NCBI GenBank assembly: GCA_004009845.1
Contig: RMBW01000094.1
Span: forward strand, 57,008-121,007
Direction: 5' to 3'
Source: Davidsoniella eucalypti
Lineage: Eukaryota > Ascomycota > Sordariomycetes > Microascales > Ceratocystidaceae
DNA: 64,000 nt
Positions 35,227 to 46,700 of the stretch are shown here, in pieces. The position numbers and the translations under genes were made by a program. Under the pieces are notes generated by a model, which was not told the DNA's origin, did not search any database, and was given only the letters and a program-made list of their open reading frames with translations. Position 1 is the stretch's first letter. Each line of letters starts with the position of its first letter.

Positions 35227-38200
35227 ATGGTGAGTGTGCTCGACCTGCCCGTCCATCCATCCCGTTGTCCATCGCCAGCTGTGCTTCTGTCCTCTCGATA
35301 GATGCTGTCGTGACCCCTCAATACAACCCCGGCTGCCAATGCTAGGCTTCATTCATCAAATACGGCCAAGGAAGGCCCTGCTGTCTCTTGCTTGCTTTGA
35401 TGACCTAAGTTGCCTGGCCACCATGTCATCATCGACACTCTCGCTCGTCCATCCCGCCATCATATCCGTGATATTACTTTTGCTAACCACTACGTATCAT
35501 TTTTCTTCGTCCAATTATAGCCGCCTCCGCCGCACCAGAAACCCGAAAATGTCCTGAAGCGGGCTCAGGAGCTGATCGGGGTCAACCAGGCCCCGGCTGC
35601 TCTGACCCTGCTACACGAGCACATCACCTCTAAGCGTTCAAGAAACGTCGCTATCGCTTCGCTGGAGCCTGTCATGCTTCTGCTAGTCGACCTATCTGTT
35701 GAGCAGAAGAAGGGAAAGCCCGCCAAGGATGCCCTGTACTCATACAAGAACATGTCCCAGAACACCAACATTGCTACCATCGAGGTATGCCAACTCTCCC
35801 CCCATTTGTCTGATGTCTTTTGAACTATATCTAACCATTGTTTGCTTTTCTGCTCCCCCCCCTCGATTAGCTCGTTCTGAAGCGCTTCCTCAAGTTGGCT
35901 GTTGAAAAAGTCACTGCTGCCCAGCAGAAGGCCGACGAAGTCCAGGAGTCCATTGATGCTACCACCTCTGGTGAAGCTAACATCGAGGATCTGGAGGCTA
36001 GCGAGACCCCCGAGTCAATCCTGCTCGCCACTGTTTCCGGAGAGCAGTCCCGCGACCGTACCGACCGTGCTATTGTTACTCCTTGGTTGAAGTTCCTTTG
36101 GGAGGCGTACCGCACTGTCCTCGACATTCTCCGCAACAACGCCCGTCTGGAGACTCTCTATCAGAGCACTGCTTCGCAGGCTTTCGACTTCTGCCAGAAG
36201 TACAGCCGCAAAACCGAGTTCCGCCGTCTGTGCGAGCTTCTTCGTAACCATGTCCAGACTGCTGCCAAGTACTCGGCTCAGATGCATGCTATCAACCTGA
36301 ATGATCCTGATACTCTGCAGCGCCACCTGGAGACCCGCTTCCAGCAACTCAATGTTGCCGTTGAGCTCGAGCTATGGCAGGAGGCTTTCCGCTCTGTTGA
36401 GGACATCCACACCCTGCTAAACCTCAGCAAGCGCCCCCCTAAGAACATCATGATGGCCAACTACTACGAGAAACTAACTCGTATCTTCCTCGTCGGCGAG
36501 AACTACCTGTTCCACGCTGCTGCTTGGTCTCGTTACTTCTCACTGCTTCGCCAGTCGTCGATCGTTGTCGCTACCGGTCAGGGCAAGAGGGCTGATAACC
36601 CCCCCGTTGGTGATGCTGATATCCAGCGCGCTGCCTCCTTCGTTCTGCTGTCCGCCCTCTCTATCCCCGTCATCAGCACTACCAGATCCCGTGGTGCCAT
36701 GGTCGACTTTGACGAGGCTAAGAAGAACAAGAACTCTCGCCTAACTCACCTACTTGGCATGTCTAAGGCTCCTAGTCGTACTGGTCTGTTCCGTGATGCC
36801 ATGTCCAAGGCCATGCTGAAGCGCGCTCGCCCTGAGATTCGCGACCTATACAATATTCTGGAAGTCGATTTCCACCCTCTTTCCATCTGCAAGAAGATCT
36901 CACCCATTCTGAGCAAGATCGGTGAGGATGAGGAGATGGCCAAGTATATCCAGCCTCTGCAGCAGGTTATCTTGACCCGTCTTTTCCAGCAGCTTTCTCA
37001 AGTTTACGACACTGTCGACCTGGAATTCGTCGGAAACCTAGCTAAGTTCCCTGAGCCTTACCAGATTTCTCGTGCCACCATCGAGAAGTTCATCATGAAC
37101 GGTAACAAGAAGGGAGATCTCTCCATTCGCATGAACCACGCTACTGGCGTTCTATGCTTCGATAACGACGTCTTCTCTTCCGCTAAGGCAACTCACTCTG
37201 GCTCTGCTGCTGGCTCCGCCGAGGCCAAGTCTGGCTCTGTTCAGCGCCTTCAGAGCACACCCTCTGATATTATCCGCTCCCAGCTTACTCGTCTGGCCAA
37301 GTCTCTATACACTACCTGCTATTACATCGATCCTTCATTCAACCAGGTCCGTGTTGATGCTTACGAGGCTGCTCTCCAACGTGCTCGCGATGGTGCTAAG
37401 GCTGAACATGCGTCTATTCTATCTCGTCGTGACATCATCCAGAAGCGCAAGGATGAGGCCACCAAGGAACAACAAGAGAGAGAGAAGGCCATTGCCAACC
37501 AGAAGCGTGTCGCCGAACAACAATTGCGTGAAGCTGAGCGTGTCCGTCAAACCAACGAACAAAAGGAGCGTGAAGAGCGTCGCCTCAAGGCTGAGCGTGA
37601 TCGTGTTCGTCGTGAGGAAGTTCAAAAGCAGCTTGCCGACCTTAACATTGGTACGGAGGCTCTTGAAGAGTTTGGCGATATAGAAAACATCGACACCAAT
37701 GATATCCGCAGACTCAAACTCGCGCAATTAGAGCGTGAAAAGAACGACATCGGCCAAAAGATGCGTATTACTGCCAAGCGCATGGATCACCTTGAACGTG
37801 CCTTCCGCAAAGAGGAAGCCAAGAAGCTCCCCGCCGATTTCGAAGCTCAGAGCAAGCGTGATGTTGAGGCTTACGAACGCATGAAGGTCTTGACCCTGGC
37901 CGAGGCTGAGGAGAAGCACAAGCTTAATGTTGAGTTGAAGCATCGTCTCAGTCGTCTGATGCCTTTCTACGACGAATTTCGCTCCTCTCTACACGAGAGA
38001 CGTCGTGACGAGTTTGAGCGTCGTCGCCGTGAAGCAGAGCGTGAACTTGAGCGCCAGATCACTGCCCGCAAGAAGGAGTTCCGTGAGCGTAAGCTGCGCG
38101 AGAAGCGTGAGCGTGAGCAGCAAGAGCGTGAACTCAAGGAAGCCGAAGAGAAGGCTGCTCGTGAAAAAGAGGAGCGTGAGAACCGTGCCATCGCCGAGCG

Positions 38201-38912
38201 TGAGAATGCGCAGCGCGCAAGAGAAGAGCGTGCCCGCCAGCGCGATGATTTGGCAGAGCAAGCCGCCAAGCAAGCCCGTCGCGAGGAAGAGGCAATGGCT
38301 CGTGCCAGACAACAAGCCGCAGCTGCCCCGGCCCCGGCCCCGGCCACCGAAGGTCGGAAAACACTCAATCTGCAGCCCCGCTCTGCTCCCGTCGACGGTT
38401 CCAGCTGGCGTGGCTCAAAGGACACCAGCAATGCTCCTCCTGCGCCAGATCGTCGTCTACCCACGCGCTCTACCCCTGATAATAGTGGCGAGCCCCGTAG
38501 CGAAGCTCCATCATCTGGTCGTCCCCGTATGAAACTAGCACCTCGTTCGATTCCTGTCCCTGAGACATCTGCTCCTCCTACTGCTGCTCCTACTTCCGCT
38601 TCTGGTGCTGCTCCCATTACCCCGATTTCTACTGCCGGTGGCAGCTGGCGTGACCGTCAAGCCGCCAAGGCTGCCGCTTCTGGTGGCAATGGTGGTGATG
38701 CCTCTGCTGCTCCTAGCAGTGGTAGCCGGCCCGCTGCTGGTCGTTACCAGCCTCCGGGCCAACGGTCTTCTGTTAATAACTCGGGTGGTGCTCCTGTGGC
38801 GCGTGATGGCCCAGGCCGTGGTGTTGCACCCTCGGACACACCGGAGCCCAAGCCACTGGCGTCTGGTAGTTCCGGCACGTGGAAGCCCAGTTTCTTGAAG
38901 AACCAAAAATAG
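35227..38912 (+). CDS. TIF32: Eukaryotic translation initiation factor 3 subunit A
   Basis: Proposed coding exons are 35227-35229 (ATG only), 35521-35784 and 35871-38912, about 1102 aa. The second exon opens in frame with PPPPHQKPENVLKRAQELI, which in other fungal eIF3a proteins follows the initiator Met. The only fitting Met is ATG|GTGAGT at 35227, joined over a 291-nt intron with a GCTAACC branch site. The second intron (86 nt) lies after NTNIATIE. Conserved eIF3a blocks follow: SGEQSRDRTDRA, TEFRRLCELLRNH, and a PCI domain ending near residue 520. A long charged coiled coil (about 595-900) and a Pro/Ala/Ser-rich tail come last. eIF3a is the scaffold of eIF3, bridging the 40S subunit and initiation factors. 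Confidence 0.96.
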
Positions 38913-41900
38913 ACAAAACAAGCCAAGCAAGTAAAAAAAGGGCATATTCGAGTTGGGCCAGAGGGGAACCGACACTTCAACCTGGTTTGGCTGGCATTAC
39001 TTATTACCTATTAGCCGCTGTTCCGAAACAAATATTTGGTTTTTCTTGAGGGGTTGCAGTGACTATGTGCTGACAAGCTTCATGTTCTGGAGTTGGTCTG
39101 TCTGGGTTGTTTCCTGTTGATTTCTATTTCTTGTCTGTCGTTGCTTTGTTTCATGTTCGTGTCGATTCGTTATCGTTGTCGGTGATGGTGGCGTCTCGTA
39201 CTTTTTTCTTCATTACTTTTTTTCTTTACTGTGTCACTTTCCTCTTTATCTTTCCCCCCTTTGTTCTTCTCCATCTCACAATTCACCTCATGTCCCCCTC
39301 TCTCTATTGCATTTATACTCCTTTTTTTGTATTTTCTTTATCTAACGGAGATGGACGGAAGGTTAAAAAATCTTTCTTGAATGAAATGATATACATGATT
39401 TCCTATTATACCGCATTTTCCTTTCCCGCAACCACCCCTCTTCTGTCCCATTTCTACTTTCTATTATGGCTTGGTCCACGAAAGAAGTTGAAGAAGAGAG
39501 AGAAGAGATAACTATTTTGTATGTAGATTCTTGTTTGGACTATATGAAAGGGTATCAAGAAATCAAATAAACGGTGAAAGGGAGGGAAGTTAGGGTTAAA
39601 CAAAACGAGCGGTGAACGGTTGTGCTCTTTTTCTGAAAGATGAACGGAACAAAGTCGAGAATCCGAGAGAAAAAAAAGAGTGGCTGGTCAACTCGGAAAA
39701 GTATTTTCTTTGTGTTTAGGGTTTCTGTGATCTTATATTGTAATTGTTTTTATATCTCTTTTCTAGTTGATTATTACACGTTTTATCTGATGATATGAAG
39801 GTCCCTAAATAGCAAATGGTGATAAAACCTTATGACTTTAGAGGTAGAGTTGGAAAGCAACATGCATATCTGCATGTGAAATTGTAAATAGAACGAAGAC
39901 TAGAGAATCTCGGTAGAAAATATAGAAGATAATAAATATGAGAAGATACAATGTCGCTTAGCCATGGTGAGATCGAATTCATGACAAATGATATAGCATC
40001 CGCCTCTGAAAAGAAAACAATTGGCTATTATGCGGAGAATATACATACATGTAACTACAGATATATTAAGTATACAAACTCTCATGATCGATTGATTCCC
40101 CTTTTTGCTAATTCTAGCCAGGGACATACCAGTATCGATATTTCCTTTATTTAGAATGTGATATTTGTTCTTTTCTTTTTTGCTGTAGTATTTATATTGT
40201 TGTAATGACTACAATTTAAATTGGCTTACCTAACTAAGGCTGAGGTGGATACCGTTGAATAATTTTATAGTGCATATATTTTTTCAGTTGAACAGAAGAA
40301 AAAAAAACATAAGATAGAAGCAATAAGAACAAGTTGACCAAAATTACTGTGAATGGACATGTGATGCTTCGATATTTATAAAACAAAGAAGGCAGCTGGA
40401 TTTGAAATATAGGGCTCCCAAAGCTGACAGAGCAGGAAATATAGCTATATATAATGTATTCTTTTTCTTTCTAGAGAACGAGTTTCTAGAGAAGAAGAGA
40501 AACAAACGAGCACAACCTTTTAGTTCTACAGATATTTCTTAGTGGTATTTAGAGTTATATTGTCTAAGGTTAAGTTCAGCTTGATCGTCAAAGTTACATT
40601 GAAGGAAGGGAGGGGGGAGAAGAAAAGAAGGAAAAAAAAGAATCAATTTCCAAATGAATATTTAAGCAAGCAAGGAAAAGAGAGAAGAAAAAAAACGAGC
40701 TACTTTTCTTTGCTCAGTTGGTTCTACATATCGCTATTGTAAAGTTGCGCGGAAATGGGTACGGCATTCTGTTGATTAGCTATACAGCTTCAACTAAGCC
40801 GGGCGATCTTTCACAGGGAAGATATGCAGGACAAGACAAGGCTAGGCAGATAAAAGATGTAATATATCGTATGCTATATGTGACAGCATAAGTTTAGCCC
40901 TCATTACTATAGTGTGTTGAAGTGACTGTAGGACAGAATAAGCTTGTGTTGCAGTAGTTCCATGTGACTGCAATATAGCCTCAACTGAAACTAGTACATA
41001 CATTATATATGTAGGCAGACACGCCATTGGCTGGCAATAATACGATTAACCTTGGTTCTTCGATTCATAGTTCATTGTTTCTCCAAATAACGGTGGCTCT
41101 TGCAGTCAGTCTGGCTTGGCCCACGATACAGCGATGGGAACACAATAGTGCGTATGCTGTCTGAAGACGAGTTTGTATCACGGTCCACAGAGAGATAGAG
41201 AAGGGCCAGGCATCAAGGACTATTCCTATTTTCTAGGCAGCTGAAGCTCCGAACAAAGAGCAAGAGACCTAGCTTGTCTATTAGTCAAGTTACGGCTAGG
41301 CACAGAAGCAGAAACAAAAGAAGAAGAGAACGCAAATAAAAAAAAGGACAACAGATGCATATGTCAAGGATCAAGGGAAGGGCGGCTACGACGATGAGGC
41401 GGATGGAACATTGACGATGTATATTGATGTTCTATTCCAATACGGGAACAGGTCTGTGACTTTGGACGGCCTGAGACCCAGTCGCCCAGAAAGCAGTTCA
41501 AAATACACACGCTTCTTTATACGGCCCTGCCACCTTCTTTGAAAGAAAGAGCCCGATCTAGATCTTCCGCAAGGGTCTCTTTCTCCGGGGTCTATCTGGA
41601 AGGAACAAAATGCCGTAACAGCTGAGAAGTAGCCCAGCTTCGCTTTGGCGGAGAAGACTCTAGCCCTGAGAGTGACTTGGAAGAGAGAGTGTTTGTGCTG
41701 CGAGAGTCTCTGTGTCGAGATATAATCTCAAGGGAAGAAGAAAAAAAAAGAATATAGCACAGACGGGCCGCAGTATATATAAGAAGCTACGATTCCCGAG
41801 TTGAGTCTTCTTTGTTTGTTCCCATCTTCTCCACCACCGGCCCAACCAATCAGCGAGCTGTCGATCTTCTCTTCCTTTCTCCGTTTCTCAGTCTTTCCCT

Positions 41901-41926
41901 TTGTTGAAGCTAGATAAGCTCTTATA
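38913..41926. other. Intergenic, AT-rich with T-rich 3' flank
   Basis: 38913-39500 is T-rich and probably eIF3a 3' UTR. 39550-41600 is AT-rich without coding signal. 41650-41926 is the WSC gene promoter and leader, with a TATA box and a CCAATCAG motif at 41846-41853. Confidence 0.5.
41774..41783 (+). promoter_or_regulatory. TATA box of the WSC-domain gene
   Basis: TATATATAAG lies about 145 nt before the start codon, followed by a CT-rich leader; it is a good match to a canonical TATA element. Confidence 0.55.
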
Positions 41927-43787
41927 ATGCCTCAGAAAATAGTGACTGCCGCCATGGTGGCCTCCATTGTGGGCAAAGCCGCCGCATGGAACTTTGAGCT
42001 GCCGTCATGCCTAGACCCGTTCCAGCCTTTCGTCGAGGTCGGATGCTACGATGACTCCGGCTCAACTCCTGCCCTGACGCTGCGCTCAACCGAAAGCAGT
42101 GACAACATGACAGTGGAAGCCTGTGTTTCCTTCTGCAAGGGTATGTTGCTCGAGATGTATATAGCCAGGACGAGTAACGATGATGCCCAGTAACTAACAG
42201 TCGTCTGCTATAGGTAACGGGTATCGCTATGCCGGTCTTGAGTACTATGGCGAGTGCTTCTGCGGCCAGACCATCAACTCCGCCGAGCTGTCAGCTGGCC
42301 AGTGCAGCTTTCCGTGCACCGGCAACAGCTCCGAGGTTTGCGGAGGCAACAGCAAGCTGTCAGTATGGGCCGATCCCACCTTTGGCAACTTCAGCGACGT
42401 GACTATTGCCGACTATACTTCGAGCGGTTGCTGGAGCGACGGCAGTTCCGAGGGTCGCGCGCTGAGCTGGCGCCAGGATTCTCTGGCCAGCGAGAACATG
42501 ACCACCGAGCTGTGTCTGGGTGCTTGCAGAGACGGTGGCTATCCGTATGCCGGCCTGGAATATTCCGGTATGTCATCCTGGGCGTGAACGGCGGAAGATA
42601 ATGGATCGAGTCGAAAGCTAACGCGAGGGGTGTTGTGTATATAGGCGAATGCTACTGCGGTGTTGCTGTGGGCAACTTCTCGTCCGAGGTCGATTCGTCG
42701 AGATGTTCGATGGCTTGCAATGGAAACCCTGATGAGATTTGCGGAGGCTCGGCTGTCCTGTCGCTATACATTGCTGATGAGCTGATGTCTCTGGAGCCGT
42801 GCGGCGATGATGGCGGGGAAACCACTTCTAACACCTCCAGCACTTCGACAGCTAGCAGCACGCAGACCACCGTTGCTTCGACTGCTCTATCTTCTACTGT
42901 GGCTAGCACCGTGCCGACTGTTGTCCCTACTGCGACCACCACCAAGACCTCTTCTACTACTGCCATGTGCACTTCGACTACTACCACCGCTTCGTGTGAG
43001 TACGGCTGTGGCTCGTGGTGTGCTAACGCCCTGCCCGACTTCAGCGACAAGACTGGCTGCAAGGCTGCCGCCACCGCTTGCAAGCTGCAGGACGCCTCGT
43101 GCTTCAAGACCGCCGGCTTCCCATCTGCCATCAAGTGCTTCGCGTATGCGTTGTGGTGTGACGACATCGCCAGCTACTGCTCTTCGGCCTGCACTGGTAG
43201 CGGCAAGTGCTCCAAGGCGTCGTGCTTCAGCGAGCTGCCTCCTGCTGGCCACGTTTCCGGAGCCACGTCTACCTCCGTCTATCCCTGCGCTGCCACTTCC
43301 ACTGCCGTGAAGACTACTAGCGCGTCACCTACCACGGCTGTTCCCACGGCTATGCCCCTGGAAACCCGTGTGGTGGCATCTCGCTGCCCGTCGTGTCGTG
43401 CAACAACGATGCTTCGGAGAAGAAGTCGGCGCCGTACAAGCTCTATAACGACAAGAACTGGGCTTCGTGCCCGGCGCTGGTAGCCTGGCGTCGGCCTGCT
43501 CCGATGCCTGTGCCATCCAGCGCGACTCATGCGTAAGCGTCTACGCTGAAGGTTGCAAGCAGGAGAGCCAGGGCGCCAACACTAACAGCTGGTATAAGAA
43601 GGATAAGCGCGGCGACGGTGATGCTGGTGCTGAGTCGTACTTTGAGTATGTTCGCCGCGAGACGGTCAAGCGCGCTTCAGGCACTTCGTTCTCTGATACT
43701 TACCAGCAGGCGCTGACTAAGTGCAGCGCACAGTACAGCGACTGTATCACGGTGAACAGATATGTGTCATCGACCGCTTGCAACTGA
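41927..43787 (+). CDS. Secreted WSC-domain protein, frame disrupted near C-terminus
   Basis: Exons 41927-42140, 42214-42567 and 42645-43787 are supported by two GT-AG introns that split Gly codons (phase 1). The N-terminus (residues 1-20, KIVTAAMVASIVGKAAA) is a signal peptide. Two cysteine-rich WSC domains follow, each with a GYxYAGLEY...GECxCG core. A Ser/Thr-rich linker and a Cys-rich domain (CEYGCGSWCANALPDF onward) come next. Such proteins bind wall polysaccharide or act as surface sensors; no transmembrane segment is seen here. In the last exon the frame must shift twice, near 43310-43325 and near 43465-43485. The middle frame reads GYAPGNPCGGISLPVVSCN and the last frame SLASACSDACAIQRDSCV, both protein-like. 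This could be real decay, missed tiny introns or two lost bases in the assembly. Confidence 0.75.
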
Positions 43788-46700
43788 GCAGGGAGCGTTG
43801 GTTTATGAGCTAAAGAGTGCGGAATGGCTTCCAGTACCAGGCACATATGTGTACATGAATATAGCATAGCAGGGACAACAGTCCGAGGGGCAAATTTAGC
43901 CGAGCAGAAGATTCAGGCAGGCAGAGGACGGTTATGGCATTGTCCTGTATGTGGATGACCCTGGTCTATACATCATGAGATGGATGGTAGTGTCCAAAGC
44001 GGTAAATTGGTCGAACGAGCTATATTCGAGGATAAGAAGAAGGTTTCGTCTTTCCAATAAAGCCATTAATAAACTTGTTAAGCTGCAACATACGGAAATA
44101 ATTGCTGACACGAACCATCCCGAGCTTAGTAATGTCTGGGAATCACATGCTTGATACTCGTACATGGCCGTGAGCATCTCAAGTGTAGGGTTATGGAATC
44201 ATCTAATACCTACTTGCCCACATTAGGACCATCCCAAGAGAAATGAAAACAAAAACCTAGTCCGAGGAGTCGCCATGAGGACAATAGACAATCCTACTGA
44301 GGCTATACACACCCACAAGCCACTGTTCCCTCATCAGTAGCAACGCTGTCCGACAAAAGAGCGAGATAGCGACTGAGGGCCGGAGAACGAAGGACGATGT
44401 TGTAATGCTGTTGGCCTCTCTGCACGATAGAAGCCAAGAGTGGCCAAGCGACTGTAAATCCTGTACAGCCACTGAAGCAACATGCACGCAACATGCACGC
44501 AGAGGATGGTTACTGGTTGATCGTGTAGTTTGTTCTCGTCCCTCCAACCAAGCAACATGTTCGGCTTGGAGTTGCCTTGTCGGTTGTCTTCTTCCGCCCG
44601 CGAGTTTATACCTATGTGTCTGAGTATACATGCTATACCACAGGTCGCCCACTGACGTATCAGCAGCCCCCTGTTTGTCCCGACTTCTTCTGTTGCCCTC
44701 CATCCGGAACTCGGTTTTCTTCGGGACGATAGACGATAAGGCCAGACTACCGACCACGGTTCCATGGAAGACGGACACATAATATCGAGGTAGACCGGTG
44801 GGTGAGTGCCAAACTAACTACCTAGGAGCCTCCGGGAGAACGAGACAAACAAAGAAGAAGAAAGAAGAAAAAGAACAGGCAGGCTTGCTCTGGCTAAGGC
44901 CATGCTTACCCCGAGACAGAACAGCAGTGACGACGCTGACACCAGGCCAAGGCTTTCTTACGGACGAAGAAGCATCCGTATGCAACAGGGCATTCATTGA
45001 TGGTCCACGGTCCATGTTGCATAGTAGCGGAGCAGTTGAAGCAGAGCAGTCGACAAAGAGCCCAAAGATACAAGTCAAGTCAGTCAAGGCTGTCCAACGA
45101 ACCTTGGCATAGCATGTGGAAGAAGAATCAGAACAGGAACATCTGAGTCTAGAAGCCGCAAACAACGACTTCTTTCCGGCCTGAGAAGTCTGCCAAGTCC
45201 AGGGGGGGGGGGGTGTTGTTTGTGTAAGACAGTCCCATTATCATTATGGCCTTGACCTGCTTGCATGATGAAATAATAGAACGAAAAGAAGAAAAGAAAA
45301 AGAAAAGAAACAATGCAACGCAAGTCTACCGGGCAAATAGAAAAGAGTGTGTCACGGACCTGCTTTTAGCATGAAACAATAAAACAATAAAAGAAAGACA
45401 GAAGGCCCAGTACTGATGACCAATAGTAGTAAGCACTCTAATCTGATCTGACGGGCTTGCTACAGCGGGTTTCTACACCTCTTGTCAGTTGTTGCTGGTG
45501 ATGCTGGCGGTTGTCTGCACCCTAGCTATGTACATATCTATATGTACATATACACACATATGATCTCCTCGTCTCCTGTAGGGAGCCGCCCGTTTAGATG
45601 ATTGGAAAGGCTCGCTTCGATGATCCATCCGCCAAAGCCTGCCTGACTGAATGTTTCTCAGGAGAACAACCAACACATACATGTAATACACAGATAACAA
45701 TGTACTGTAGCATTCGCGGGCAAATGCCCTCCAAGTTAGGGAACACGGGACAGCGCCAATCCTCCGTAGTCCCTCGTCTTGCTGCTGATATTCTATTCAG
45801 AACGGCTTCTCTTCCGCGAGCCTCGCTACATGTAGGCTTTGCCTGCCCTGCGATAGCCGTGAGCTGCTAATGAAACAGATTGTGCCATTCCTGTTACGTG
45901 ATGCTCTGTATGCCCGCTAGCCAGCGTCAAGCAAGTAGCTATACCCGTGTGAACTATCAAAATCGCAGTGCTGCGGCCGTGCATCGGTGCTTGGTCGAGG
46001 ACCTTCAGGTCGTACGTTGCAATGATAGTAAAAGCGCCAGTGGACGCAGTCGACACTGTGCATTACAGCTGCGGCATTTGTCTCTGGAGTTGCACTATCA
46101 ATATAAGCACCGTGGCCCTCTTCTTCTTCGTGGTGGCCACTCGTGAATTGATTCCTAATTATTGAATGCGGTTCATACATACCAGGACGCATGTAGATGT
46201 AGTCTCGTCTACGCTTGCTACTCGACTAGCTTGGCCTCGACCAGCGTATACACGATATATGTACACCCTCTATGCAGCATCCGATTGGCCCGTTGAACGA
46301 TAGAAGCAATGGTAGCGCGAACACAGAGTTGATACTGCTCACTCGGCACCGTCCAATCATACAGCGCATCGTATTGACACGCCTCTCCCCGGTCAGCGCT
46401 CATGGTCTGGGCTTTGGACCCATCAAGTTTCTGCTCCACGCCCCTAGTCAGATCAGGCCAGTCCTTTTTTATCATACAAGATCTTCTTCACTTCTCACCG
46501 TCTTCTTCAGTCGACACGACGGTAGTTGTACACGCTGTCTGGCAAAGAAGCAGTCAGACCGGGCAAAGAGATAGAGAAAGAGAGAGAACGAAAGAAACGG
46601 TGGTACTTGACCTGCAGGCAAGCACTGCACATCACAGACGAATAGGAAGGGATAATCAACATCCCGAGCCTGCTCTGCTAAGCGGCCGAGATGGCTATGG

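Noticed and set aside
37967..38617. Long minus-strand open frames opposite eIF3a and the HOS4-like coiled coil (also 57486-58208)
   Set aside because: They are Ser/Arg-rich antisense images of Glu/Arg/Lys codons; the plus-strand proteins are conserved.
39590..39600. AGGGTTA-like strings here and elsewhere (for example 24416)
   Set aside because: Single occurrences, not a telomeric TTAGGG array.
43434..43483. A 50-nt intron that would join the last two WSC frames
   Set aside because: It has a weak donor and would remove conserved-looking sequence (KLYNDKNWASCP), so a frameshift is the better reading.
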